Origin: Lingula anatina
Taxonomy: Eukaryota; Brachiopoda; Lingulata; Lingulida; Lingulidae
Assembly (NCBI RefSeq): GCF_001039355.2
Contig: NW_019775891.1
Span: 195,209 to 259,208 of the forward strand
Reading direction: 5' to 3'
Length of the DNA: 64,000 bases
In this document: piece by piece, positions 12,060 to 23,055 of the stretch
How the letters are laid out: the number at the start of each line of letters is the position of its first letter
Position numbering within the stretch: position 1 is the stretch's first letter
Program-made: the position numbers and the translations under genes
Notes under the pieces: generated by a model
Seen by the model: the letters and a program-made list of their open reading frames with translations, nothing else
Database searches by the model: none
What the model was told of the DNA's origin: nothing

Positions 12060-14464
12060 CAGTGAAATAAAACCCGTTGGTAGGTATTCAGATATGTCTA
12101 TTTAACAAAGCGAAACCTTATAAGTACAAATACATTGTGACGTCATTGCCCCCTTCGATCTGTTTCGCCCCAGTTTTTGACCAGAATGTTTTTATTACCC
12201 ATCATGGCTTGCTCGTGACAGCCATGAACAATAACATGCGTAAAGCACACACTGGTATGCAAATTACTGTACTTCATCATGTCTGTTAACCTGACGTCTG
12301 TAATCAACTTCTTCGAAAAAAAGGGCCAAGTGGGCGGGGTCTCTAAGCACAGGTACACTTGATAATAATTCAAGTGTTATTGCTTTATGGCTGTTGACAT
12401 TAAGTACCCCAGAACTATGATATTTAAATCCAAATGCAAAGTCTGGTGACATAAAACCATGCGGAACCAAAAAGTGGTTTCCACAGAGGACGCCACGTGT
12501 ACCCTTCAGATCGAGCGATAGAATACGAAAAAAACGCGCCCTACCCCCACCCTCCCCCGCCCCCTAATACGCGTCGTATTAGAGCAAGTCCTGTTTCCAC
12601 CAGTTGTCTCACCTCGTTAGATATGAGAGGAGGCAGAAAGATAGAAGAAATGGACGCGGCTATAACCTCCCTCCGTCTCTCCATCCAAGCAGGGCGTTTT
12701 CACCTATTATGATCACATTTCAGCACAGCTAAAAACTCACAATAAAAAAGCGATGGTGCTAAATAAATAAGTATGAAAAAATGAATTAAAATGATAAATA
12801 ATTCGAGAAGCAAAATTGTTTTTCCGTTTTTAAATGATGGTCGCAATTAAACATATGCATTCAAAGATGCATTAGACATTTTACAAATAAGGCCTCTATA
12901 TGTAACATTTCCTGTGTTAAATTCTGACAGAACTTGGGTTGCATTTAATGATGATATAAGCATGAATCGATGCCTGTGAATCAATCCTTAGGAGAGACGC
13001 GAAATCACTGAGATTAAAAATTATAAGAATGGGAAAAATGCTAGAGACGCACAGCAGACTAAATAAGTTGCCTGATAAATGGTAATTCGCCCGTCAATTT
13101 ATATTCTTCCAAAATCTCGCTTAAGATCAGGGGCCTTTTTGCAAATTTTCTTATATATCTGATGATTTCAATGTACTTGATTGTGCAGCGAGATGTGTAG
13201 CAAAATGTATGGAGACTGGGTTTTATGTTCATACACTGCTACCGGTATTTCGGAAGGGTCAAGAAAACCACGCTTTTGATCCAGTTTATAGGTCTACTTT
13301 TCCTTCTTTTCCTGCCCAACCTGTTTGTTTGTTAGTAAGGAAGATTGAACATTTTGGGCGGAATTTTAAAAATCAAAATTCGACTGTTTGTCAAGAATTT
13401 ACCGACTTAAGAACGAAGCGTTTACCTTTGGCAAATAGAACACTTGAAAATATTGTTGACAGCTTTGCAAAATTCATGTATTAATTACCTTTATTTATTT
13501 TATCGGTCTGTACCTTAAATGTGCAGATGTCTGACCAATTAACATTTAAATTCAGTGATCTTTACATACGATTCTGGGAGGGATGCCAAATGACGCATCT
13601 GCTGTTAGAAGAGTGGGTCAAAAACTGGGACGGGAGTTGGAGGCGTTAACCATTACCTGTCCTGGTCCGTCAATGCGCTTTGGGTGAATTTTAATCAAAC
13701 ATGAACCGCTTTGTTTTAGGAGGAGGTCCCAGAGCGACCTCTCTTGCAGCCTCACTTGCATAATATAAGGTGATAAGATGATACGGAGATGAGCAGGATG
13801 ACATTAACCTAATCGTGCAATATGCTCAACCCTGGCATTTTAAGTTATTAAGTTTTAAGTTGTGCAAAATGAAATATGGAAATAACCGACTGTAGGGAGG
13901 AAATGGGTTGTTAATGAGATATAAAATATAACGTGTGAACCCAAACGAAAAAACAAACAAACAAAACGAAAAGTTAGTGCATGTACATTATTCTGAAAAG
14001 AAAAAGCAACGGCGAGACAAACAAGGAACCTATTTTATGAAATAAAAGGGCACATTAATTTTGTAGCGTCTTTGTTAAGCATAAAATGCCTGTACTCGAC
14101 TGGCATATTCAGAATGTTGACATTATCGATATCACATTGAAATACATAATGATATATTATGGCGATATACTTTTTCATCTTCATACTGTTGAAAATTACA
14201 CATATATGTAAAACTGCATGCAACTTAACTCAGCGTTCTGTAGGGCTGCAAAATGCAAATATTAATATGTTCAAAACAAAAAAGGAGCTTTTATTTTCTT
14301 AAATGAAAAATATGAACCAATCGCTCCAGAATGTACAGCCTTTGATGCCTTAACATGTACTCAGAGTATTAATTAGTCCTACAAAAAAGTCAACACATAC
14401 GAAACAGCTGGTCAGCCTTTTTTATATTCCTGTATAATTCTACACAGCCAAATAATTAAATATT
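12060..14464. other. Intergenic stretch, no supported gene
   Basis: This holds the promoter side of the NRF-6-like gene and the 3' flank of the LAP1-like gene. One 91-codon ATG ORF on the plus strand (13209-13484) is the longest, but it has no recognisable domain or splice partner. AATAAA on the minus strand at 14290-14295 could end the LAP1-like transcript, 170 bases past its stop. Confidence 0.5.
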
Positions 14465-15863
14465 TTAGCATGACAATGATTCATCTTTTTTTATAATAAC
14501 AATATTGTTGGCAACCCTACTAAGCAAGGCACCAATTTTGTCATCATCTAAACCTTTTCTCCATATTTTTGTTAAAAAGGTTTCCACACTACTTTCCTGC
14601 AACTCAGAAGCAGACTGGGCATCAGTTTCCAATGTAATAGTCAATATGATCACAACATTCTTATATGGGGCATTGACATTGTCACAGTATGCATGTAACA
14701 TCAAGGCCGCAATAGGTGGAATGTTCTGCATCTGATCCAATATGGCTGCTCTGTGCCCGTTCTCAAAGTCTTGATGTAGAATCTGATCAATTTGCTCCTT
14801 TACAACATCTGGCTTTTCATTTCTATATGATCCAGTCTTAATTGCTGTGGGTTGGGAGAGATTTAATGTCTCGTGTATTATGTTTCCTAACTTCTTTGCG
14901 AGGCACTCCATTGTTGGGCTGCCCTCTGGTGTGGAAGCCATAAGCAGGACCGCTGGTTGCTCGGGTGACGGATTGCGAAGGATGCTTTTTGTTGCAGCCT
15001 TTAAGATCTTCCATGTCTTTGCATTTTGCTGTGGTGCCTCTAGTTGTAAAAGATTAACTTTTTCTCCAAAATCTTTTGCAAGTTTTTCATAATCAATTTC
15101 TTCCAAATGAAATGAAGGTGTTTCTTTCAAGTCATTTGAAAACAATAGCATGTAGCACATAATGACCCCCAAGATAATGATACAAAATACCCAGACATTT
15201 GTATTTGCCACTACCTCATCATACCAAACTGAGGAAGGTAGCTGAGCACTTCTTGGTGATGATGGAGAATGTATAGAACTTCTTCCTGATACGTTTACAT
15301 TGTGGCCGCGGATGTGTCTGGAGGTAACACGTTCAAATTCCATACTTTCTTCTTCAAAGCTGTGCCTACTGGTTTCCCTATATCTAGCTGACAGTGGGCT
15401 TTCACCTTCAAAAACAGCACCATCGCTGTCACTTCTTCTACTGCTGTTAAAACTGTTGCTGCCACTTCTACGTCTGTTAAAGAAAAAAGAAGAAAAAATC
15501 CATGGATCTGATTTAAAATACTCAGTAGTACTAAATATCAGAATTTAAAATAGAAAAAGGTTACAAAATATGGTGATCAACATTACATTTATTATTTGAA
15601 ATTAGTATTCCAATTTTTTTTTTTGTCTACAAGATTTTTGGTTACCTTTTAAGAAAATCTACTTCATCAGTATCTTCATCTCCTTCTTCTTCCTCTTCTT
15701 CTTCATCATCATCCACTGGCAAATCTGGATACAACTTGTTTCTCTTTTCTTCCTGTAATTGTAATCTTGTCTTTGAAACTGGTCTCTCTCGTGCCCCACC
15801 AGCAGACTTTGTTTGACGGCTGGTGTCATCTTCAGATGGCGATGTCTTCCTTCTTGGTGGCAT
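14465..15863 (-). CDS. LAP1/LULL1-like torsin activator (TOR1AIP family), two exons
   Basis: Exons 15863-15646 and 15473-14465 (TAA) join in phase 2 to give 408 aa. Family members sit in the nuclear envelope/ER and switch on the torsin AAA+ ATPases through a lumenal, inactive AAA-like domain. Residues 1-72 are charged and disordered, with an acidic run after LPVDDD, and are followed by Ser/Arg-rich sequence. One TM segment (WVFCIIILGVIMCYMLLFS) lies at about 166-185, followed by a lumenal domain of about 220 residues. That domain has the family signature VLLMASTPEGSP, an inactive P-loop-like turn, followed by DNVNAPYKNVVIILTI. The N-terminal part is much shorter than in vertebrate LAP1. It is head-to-head with the first ELAV gene about 1.2 kb away. 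The call rests on the TM plus lumenal-domain pattern. Confidence 0.8.
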
Positions 15864-17026
15864 TATTGAGCTTTTTACATGTAATTTTTGTCAGTGTAGT
15901 ATTTACCTGTAATAGAGAAGTAGCTTATGAATATAAAATTCTGGACGTAAAAATTCTAGAGAAGGGTGATTATCGCTAACAGTCAGGCTCATGAGTCATA
16001 ATGATAAAGACTACCAGTAAATCAAGATACCAAGCAGTAGTGGGTGTTGAACAACTTATTTCTATGGGAACTTTAACCTGTGACTAATCTCGATCATCTT
16101 ATTAAACTAAGTTCATTTTTTGGGATGCATTTATTTGCCTGTTCATACATTCATTTATCTATATTTTCAAGATGGTTTCGGGTCTAGTCTTTCACTACAC
16201 CTGTCGTATTTTAGTTGAACTGCACCTTACAATATTGCTGCTAATGGCGTGGACTTGGTTTATAGTATTAAAGATAACGTTAGTAATGTCCGAGTCAAAT
16301 CACAGCGCTCATACAAAGACTGAGATCACAAACTGCCTGTCATTATAAATTAACCGAAAAGATGAAAGAAGTGAAACTCACTTCACCACTTAGCTGTTTT
16401 CCGCCCTTCACATTGAAGAGTACATTCATGGGGATTGGGTTGGCGGGAAATGCTTGATATCCATAAATATTTTTAATGGAAAATTGATTGGTAAAGCAAC
16501 TCGTCATGTTAAGCATACAGGTATAGCTTGAGTGTTTTGACTTATGGGATGAGATAAATTACACTATTCTCATTTCTACATACTATAGATGCCACAAAAA
16601 CTATAGGTCCCTGTGTCTTTATTGTTTCAGAAACGAGGCTCGTCAAGAAGCCATTTTGATACCACGAGGGTTTGGGCAAGTATATTTAGTGAATTATGTA
16701 TGGATATAACTTGATTTACATTTAAAGTGGGTGGCACTATATATTAGAAACGTGCTTGTTTTTCTATTGGCATGGCTTTTACTCTTTTATCCATTGGTCT
16801 ATTTTGTAATTTATGTTTTGTTGAAGGAATCAATAATGAAAGCACTCGGCACAAATCATTGTTACCGGCGACTGAAGCTTGGCGCCGCAACGGAATATCT
16901 GTTGGGCGATATCTGTCCTTAGCATATTTTACCCATCAGTGCAGGCATTTTGTTTCTTAGATATTGTTTAAGACTTATGAAAATTAGAGACATATTACAA
17001 ATGTCTAATTCAGTTTTCCTCTTTAG
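15864..17026. other. Divergent promoter region between the LAP1-like gene and ELAV-like gene 1
   Basis: No coding exon is supported. It presumably contains both transcription starts and at least one non-coding exon of ELAV-like gene 1. Short ORFs at 16731-16960 look like hydrophobic noise. Confidence 0.4.
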
Positions 17027-17190
17027 TTTTCCAGCATTTCTTGGGATTTTTAATTTTTTTTCATACATTTTCCAATTTTTTCCTCATTTTTTTTCTTGCT
17101 CACCATGAAGAAGTGGAAAGGAAAAACAGTTCCTAAGGAAGGCAGATTTGGCTCCATCCTTTTGAGTTGTGCTGCCCCCTATTTTCCAGT
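17027..17190 (+). other. 5' UTR exon part of ELAV-like gene 1, with an overlapping upstream ORF
   Basis: A strong 3' splice site (cctctttag) at 17026 opens the exon with TTTTCCAGCATTT, the same block that opens the leader of the second ELAV gene. The leader is T-rich. An upstream ATG at 17105 (caccATGAAG) starts a 40-codon ORF that runs out of frame across the main ATG and stops at 17227. A second good acceptor, ccccctattttccag, ends at 17189 and would remove the upstream ORF. Confidence 0.5.
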
Positions 17191-18183
17191 ATGGCTGAAG
17201 AATACGATAACAGCACCACCAATTTGATCATCAACTACCTTCCTCAAACCTTAACAGATGAGGAATTCCGCTCTATGTTCCTCAGCATCGGCCCGGTGAG
17301 GTCATCCAAGATCATACGTGATCGTTCCACAGGTTACAGTTATGGCTTTGGCTTTGTTGACTATGAGAAGCCAGAACACGCTGTCCAAGCCATTGAAACA
17401 CTAGATAAACTAAAGCTGCAAAATAAGACCATCAAAGTGGCTTATGCTCGACCTGGAGGGGACCAGATCAAGAATGCTAACCTGTACATCCGCAACTTGC
17501 CCAAAGAAATGACTGAAGATGAACTTGAGAGTATTTTCGCTGACTTTGGAACAATAATCCAGCGCCGCATATTGAAGGATCCTTTCACAGGCACGTCCAA
17601 GGGGGTTGGCTTTGTGCTGTTTGACCAAAGAAACCAGGCTGAAGCAGCCATTAACATGTGGAATGGAAAAGTGGCTCCTGGGGGTGTAAATCCACTCAAC
17701 ATTAAATTTGCAGAAGAAAATGCCAAAAAAGTGCGCCCGCCTCCCATGCCATTTGGCGGAAGTGGCAGTGGAGGCAGTTTCATGAGAGGAGGAGGTGGCT
17801 ATGGGGGCATGGGTCGGGGTGGAGGCTTTGGTGGAGGACCCATGCGTAGCCAAGGGTCCCGCATGCGTTACAACCCAATGGGAGGCAATTCCATGGGAGA
17901 TGTCAGCGGTGGGAGCGTGGACGGTAACAGTGGTCACTGTTTATTTGTTTACAACATTGGTGCAGATTCTGATGAGAAAACCCTGTGGCAGCTCTTCTCT
18001 CCGTATGGTGTTGTGCAGAAGTGTAATGTGATACGAGATGCACAGAAAGGCACGAGCAAGGGCTTTGGCTTTGTCACCATGATGGATTATCAGGAGGCAG
18101 TGTGGGCCATGCAGAATCTAAATGGTTTTAAATTTGCTGGTGGGAGGCCACTTCAAGTATCATTCAAGACACAGAAGAACTGA
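17191..18183 (+). CDS. ELAV/Hu-like RNA-binding protein 1, single-exon coding region
   Basis: 330 aa with three RRM domains. RRM1 spans about 10-87 (RNP2 LIINYL, RNP1 YGFGFVDY), RRM2 97-175 (RNP2 LYIRNL), a Gly/Met-rich hinge 185-247 and RRM3 249-326 (RNP2 LFVYNI, RNP1 GFGFVTM). This 2+1 layout with a hinge defines ELAV/Hu proteins, which bind U-rich RNA and control splicing, 3' end choice and stability in nuclei and cytoplasm, often in neurons. The whole coding region is one uninterrupted exon, whereas vertebrate Hu genes split it over several. The start at 17191 (gtATGGCTGAAG) aligns with that of the second copy; ATG-like codons upstream from 17167 are not supported. The hinge is unusually glycine-rich (GGGYGGMGRGGG). 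It is about 5 kb upstream of its paralogue, on the same strand. Confidence 0.92.
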   Translation: MAEEYDNSTTNLIINYLPQTLTDEEFRSMFLSIGPVRSSKIIRDRSTGYSYGFGFVDYEKPEHAVQAIETLDKLKLQNKTIKVAYARPGGDQIKNANLYIRNLPKEMTEDELESIFADFGTIIQRRILKDPFTGTSKGVGFVLFDQRNQAEAAINMWNGKVAPGGVNPLNIKFAEENAKKVRPPPMPFGGSGSGGSFMRGGGGYGGMGRGGGFGGGPMRSQGSRMRYNPMGGNSMGDVSGGSVDGNSGHCLFVYNIGADSDEKTLWQLFSPYGVVQKCNVIRDAQKGTSKGFGFVTMMDYQEAVWAMQNLNGFKFAGGRPLQVSFKTQKN

Positions 18184-19790
18184 ACTGGCACTACTGAAGT
18201 GCAAGATAGGGTACATTTCCAATACATATGTAAACACTACAAAACGCTTGCTTGAGTATAAGAGTGACCTGTGCACATGTGATTTTCAGTATGCAGAATA
18301 TCCTGACAGTGAGTTTTTATAGAACTAAGAAATCAGAATAGAATAAAGTAATAAGAATTTATTGTTAAAATGCAAATGCTTCTGTGGTGAGAAACTGGTA
18401 TACATGCATTTTGAAATTGTTTTTGCCGTAGAAATTGTTGTTGAGATTAATAATTTCTGTCATTTTTGGTTGCCTGGCAATTGGTAATTCATTATCAAAA
18501 ATTAGTTGCATGTTATGCCTACTGGTGTAACCTGTATGGTTGTATCTAGGTACATGAAAAGGAGATTTGTATTTGTTATGGCTTTTTTTTTCTCAGAGCA
18601 TACGGTGTTTATATAATATATAAAGAGATTTGTTTTTAAGGGAATTGACTTCTCTGGTATTATTTTAGACATTTCATGTGTAAGTGACTAAGGTTCATCA
18701 TGTTTTGGTGTGTCTAATTAATCATGGGTTGGAAAAGAAAAACGCTATGACACTGTATTGTACTACATTGTTACACGGTTGTTATTTTTTACTCAAAATT
18801 CCATTATCATTGTTTGTTGCCTTAGTGGTGGAGAGGTAAACTGACTCTGTGCCAGAGGGTCACCACACAGTATTGTAAACAGTATTAAATCTCTGTGGTG
18901 TCATTTTTTTTTTTTTGGGGGGGGGGAGCAGGGGGAGTGTTACAAAGCTTTAGGGTGGTGTTGTGATTATGCACATTATTGTATTTTGAATCCTTGCTTA
19001 AGTAAGTGTACTTGAAAACTACATGTACTAATAATAGCATATAACAGAGCTGTTTGTTTGCAGTTGAGGGAAAATGCTTTTATTCATAATTATTTTTTTT
19101 CAGGGGTGAATGTATAAGACATTAATAGATTGTTCTTCTATTTGAAGACCAAACTTTCAGCTACTTTGAAACTGAGTACTTAGTTGTACAGTTATAGCAA
19201 TTCTTTCCCAGAGATAATGAAGATGACATTTCTTGGCCTCACAGAATCTTGTTTCATTGTGTAGTGTTTTTGGACTCGGTTGTGCCTCTTGGAAAACTTC
19301 TTCATGTTAATACATATCAGCAGACTTAAATATAGTTTAAATGTTCAAACTATTCAATCATTCATTATTCTAAGGTGTAGCAAGTTGGGCAATAACTTCA
19401 GAGGCTTATAAGTTGTTTTACACATGTAAAAAAAATAATAAAGTGGCTAATTCTATGCTGTATATATTAGAAGGCAATAGTACAAAGTCTTCTTGTACTT
19501 AAGTTATTGTAGGATTGATATCTAAAGAATGTATGCAAAAGTTAGTTCTAGGAAGTGTTAAAGGTCATAGTGTTAAAGCACAAAAGGAAGAAACAAAAAT
19601 GGGTCCATTATCAAGTTAAAATCCTGGTTTAAGAAATGAGTTAGGTGGTGTTTTCACTCCAAGCAAATAATGAAACAAAAAATGTGAAAGTTTATTATTG
19701 TCTCCTGTCTCATTTTTATTTCCTTCTGTACAGTAAATAAAGATTAGTCAAAAAAGTATATACCTTTTACTTATTTTCTGTTGTTTTATC
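18184..19790 (+). promoter_or_regulatory. Long T-rich 3' UTR of ELAV-like gene 1 with several poly(A) signals
   Basis: AATAAA occurs at 18342-18347, 19437-19442 and 19736-19741, so short and long 3' UTRs are possible. Long T runs and TTTTTT stretches are the kind of sequence ELAV proteins themselves bind. A T11 G9 run sits near 18907-18928. That these signals are used is inferred. Confidence 0.45.
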
Positions 19791-21754
19791 GAAGCACATG
19801 GAAATGTACTTCTTCAATAAAAAAAGTGAGTAAAAGTACAATACGAGAACTACCATGGGAAAAACGCCTTGTTGGTTCTCTTTAGGTGTAGCGACTTAAC
19901 GTGGTCCACAGAATAACTGATTACTTTTCATTGCTATGCAAAAAGTAACACTTGATAAAGGTTTATTATTTGTAAAATTAGCAATAGATTGGAACCATCT
20001 GGAGGAGACTACTCGGCAGCGAGTAACTTATATTATATTATATTAATAGCGAGTATCTCCGAGGCCAACATGCGGCTACACAGGTAATGCTGTTGGTGTT
20101 TTCACATCTAATGCAACACAAAATCGGTAGTGCTTTGTTTCCCTTTTTAAATTGTAGCCTCGTTTTCAGAGAGAGCCAGGACGGCGTGGACCAAGGGGGT
20201 AGGTGTAAACGGTAAAAGTTAGTTGTTCTGATACTTCTTTGGTCTTCGTAGACGTAAAAGTCATACAGCTCATATCCCAGTCCCGAAGGGGAACTTCCTT
20301 ATATTGTATTGAATGGAAAAAAGAAACGTTTTCTTTTGTCTAGTGCAAGAGTGTTGGTCTGAAAAGAGAACGTGAGACACAAAGTCGGATCCACATGTCA
20401 GTTTAATCCTTCACTTGCTTAAAATTTTGACCCAAAGTAGATTGAATCTTAAGTTGAAACCAATACATTCCATGTAACATATTTAGCAGTAGATCGTCCG
20501 AAAGCTTTGTTCATTTTCGCGTTTTCAGCTTGTAATGACGCCCGGTGTAACGAGACTGCGGGTTCGTATAACAGAGAATCCGCCCTGCATTTAGTTATAA
20601 CGGTTTGGGTTAGTCTGACCTAAGTGGGTCAAAAATCCAGGGCGAAACTTACCTGTACAAATGAATGGGAAGCGGACTTTCTGTCATTGGGTACTCTCTG
20701 TCTTGCTACACTGTCATAAGTAAACTGGTGCAAAGCGTGAGACATGATAATGCACATTGGCATTTTGTATTAACAATATTTTCTTTTTAAATTTTACTGG
20801 CCCTTGATGTATTGACCTTACCACTTTTTGACAACAATCCTTAATTAGTTTTTTTTTTTTTTTTGTGCTAAATTATAGTATATAAGCACCGTATTTGAAG
20901 TTTAGACTACAAATTTAATATTATTAAGCAGTTTTATTTTAATCTGAAAGCATAATTAATACATATTTATGTCGCAAAATTCAGTAACCATACCCTCATT
21001 AAAAAGGTGTAAAAGATTTTAATTTGACAGTGAGCCCTTGTGACACTTAACAGAGGGTGTGGCATCATGCAGGAAGTTTCTATACACTTTAATGATTGAC
21101 TATATCGATATCTGTTTCTATCAAATAGCATTCCTCTTCTTTTTTGAATTTGCCATTATATTACAATCCTGTTCACCCATTTATTTTCAACAAAGTATAT
21201 GATAATATTACATACATCGTCTTAACTTCCTGATTGTTTTGTTGTGTTATGTTTTTAAGATTTATAAGATTTTTTTAATGGTAACTTTTAATTTGGTCAG
21301 TGGGTGAATTATAAATTAAAAATTATTATCTGCACTTTCACAACAGACGTGAGATTTTCTTCATGGATTATAACTTTCATCTTTTTTTGCATGTTTTTTT
21401 TCTCTTTTATTTCAATATATGACAATTTTGCACATTTATTATTCACCACCTAATTTTTGCACAAAAAATTATTGTATGACTTTGCCATTTTGGGTTGAAA
21501 AAAGCACAAAATTTAAACTCAAATTTCTTAAAGCAACAGCAATTGAAATCTGACGAAATTGCACCTAATTGATCTATGTGGTATGTAAAATATTTTGGGT
21601 AATGAGCATTTGCAACTTGCCTTAAGTTTAAAAACAAAATCCAGTCTTAAAAAATGTTCTAAAGATGTAGGGGCTATTAATCAGATATGCATGCATGCAT
21701 GCTGCTTTGTCCCTTTTTTTAAATATGATACATCGATACCTTCAGAAGGGAAAA

Positions 21755-21814
<60 letters not shown>

Positions 21815-21933
21815 TTTTTTTAATGAATAAAAAACTGCAATGCGATGCCCTAATTTTTATATTTTCTGATACTTTATTTAGGAAGGTTAGAATTTTTTCC
21901 CTTTTTTTTTCTAATTGAGTTTTTGCTTTTCAG
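19791..21933. other. Region between the two ELAV-like genes
   Basis: No coding exon is recognised. It must contain the promoter and any non-coding exons of ELAV-like gene 2. GC-richer sequence at 20150-20660 is a possible promoter or leader area. A long (TA)n array lies at 21757-21813. Confidence 0.4.
21757..21813. repeat. (TA)n microsatellite
   Basis: About 28 perfect TA units, 120 bases upstream of the ELAV-like gene 2 leader acceptor. Confidence 0.95.
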
Positions 21934-22116
21934 TTTTCCAGCATTTTTACTGGAATTTTCAAGTATTTTCATTTTTTGTTTTTTTAATTTTTTCTTCTCT
22001 TTGCCCTGGAACCATGAAACTCCAACTCAGAGTGAGAAAGTCCAAACTTCAAAGTGTCTGCACGCTGGTATAGCCAGAGAGACAACGCACTGGAACCGTA
22101 CTGGAACCAAAGCAAG
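21934..22116 (+). other. 5' UTR exon part of ELAV-like gene 2, with upstream ORF
   Basis: The acceptor ttgcttttcag is followed by TTTTCCAGCATTT, matching the gene 1 leader at the same relative place. A T-rich stretch follows, then an upstream ATG at 22014 (aaccATGAAA) starts a 19-codon ORF ending in TAG at 22073, before the main start. Confidence 0.55.
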
Positions 22117-23055
22117 ATGGCGAGTGGAGATGGGGACAACCAATCAAAGACCACCCTCATTGTCAACTACCTCCCTCAGAACATGACAGACGAGGAGTTT
22201 CGCCAAATGTTCCTTAAAATTGGCCCAGTGAGGGTCTCACGAATCATTCGAGACCGCACCACTGGGTACAGTTTTGGTTACGGATTTATAGATTATGTGA
22301 ATCCAGTCCATGCTGAAACTGCAATACAGACACTAAACAGGTATCAGATAGAGACCAAGACACTGAAAGTTGCTTACGCACGCCCAGGTGGTGAAACCAT
22401 CAAGAACGCTAAACTGTATATTCGTAATTTACCAACCAGCATGACAGAGGATGAACTGGAGAACTTGTTCTGTGGCTTTGGTTCAATTGTGCAAAGGCGC
22501 ATCCTCAAAGATCAGTTCACTGGGAACTCCATTGGGGTGGGATTTGTGTTGTTTGCGCAGAGAAATCAGGCTGAAGATGCTCTGAATGGGCTGAATGGAA
22601 AGACGGCCCCTGGGGGCCAGTATCCACTCAGTATTAAGTTTGCTGAGGAGCCGGCCAAGAAGGTGCATCCCCCACCCAACCCTTACAGTCCTGGTAGTAT
22701 GGGAGCCTTTGGCATGGGAAGTGGGGGTATGGGGCGTGGTGCCATGGGAAAGTCTAGTCCTCCAACCATTGGCGGTGGCATGGGCGCCAGCGGTGACCAC
22801 GGCCAGGGCCATACATTGTTTGTCTACAACATTGGCTCTGACTCCGATGAGAAGACCCTGTGGCAGCTGTTTTCTCCCTATGGCATCGTCCAGAAGTGCA
22901 ATGTAATGCGTGACCAGCAGACTGGGGCCAGTCGGGGCTTCGGGTTTGTCACCATGATGAATTACCAGGAGGCCTGCTGGGCCATACAGAACCTGAATGG
23001 CTTCAGCTTCGCTGGTGGAAAGCGCCTGCAAGTTTCCTTCAAGAGGCCTAAGTGA
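22117..23055 (+). CDS. ELAV/Hu-like RNA-binding protein 2, single-exon coding region
   Basis: 312 aa. RRM1 spans about 12-89 (LIVNYL, FGYGFIDY), RRM2 99-177 (LYIRNL), a Gly/Met/Ser hinge 186-230 and RRM3 233-309 (LFVYNI, GFGFVTM). It is clearly the paralogue of the gene 5 kb upstream (shared TGYS, KVAYARPGG, QRRILKD, TLWQLFSPYG), but diverged in the hinge and at the ends. The coding region is again a single exon. The start at 22117 (caagATGGCG) aligns with gene 1's start. The frame is open further upstream with no other ATG, so translation from a non-AUG codon is possible but not needed. The expected role is U-rich RNA binding in splicing, 3' end choice or stability. Tandem duplication of an already intronless copy is the simplest history. 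Confidence 0.92.
   Translation: MASGDGDNQSKTTLIVNYLPQNMTDEEFRQMFLKIGPVRVSRIIRDRTTGYSFGYGFIDYVNPVHAETAIQTLNRYQIETKTLKVAYARPGGETIKNAKLYIRNLPTSMTEDELENLFCGFGSIVQRRILKDQFTGNSIGVGFVLFAQRNQAEDALNGLNGKTAPGGQYPLSIKFAEEPAKKVHPPPNPYSPGSMGAFGMGSGGMGRGAMGKSSPPTIGGGMGASGDHGQGHTLFVYNIGSDSDEKTLWQLFSPYGIVQKCNVMRDQQTGASRGFGFVTMMNYQEACWAIQNLNGFSFAGGKRLQVSFKRPK

Noticed and set aside
13209-13484. 91-codon ATG ORF on the plus strand between the NRF-6-like and LAP1-like genes
   Set aside because: No known domain, no splice partner and no paralogue in the window. Length alone is not enough in 2.4 kb of intergenic DNA.
17410-17937. 175-codon minus-strand ORF across ELAV-like gene 1
   Set aside because: Antisense shadow of the RRM coding frame, with His/Thr-rich composition produced by the opposite strand.
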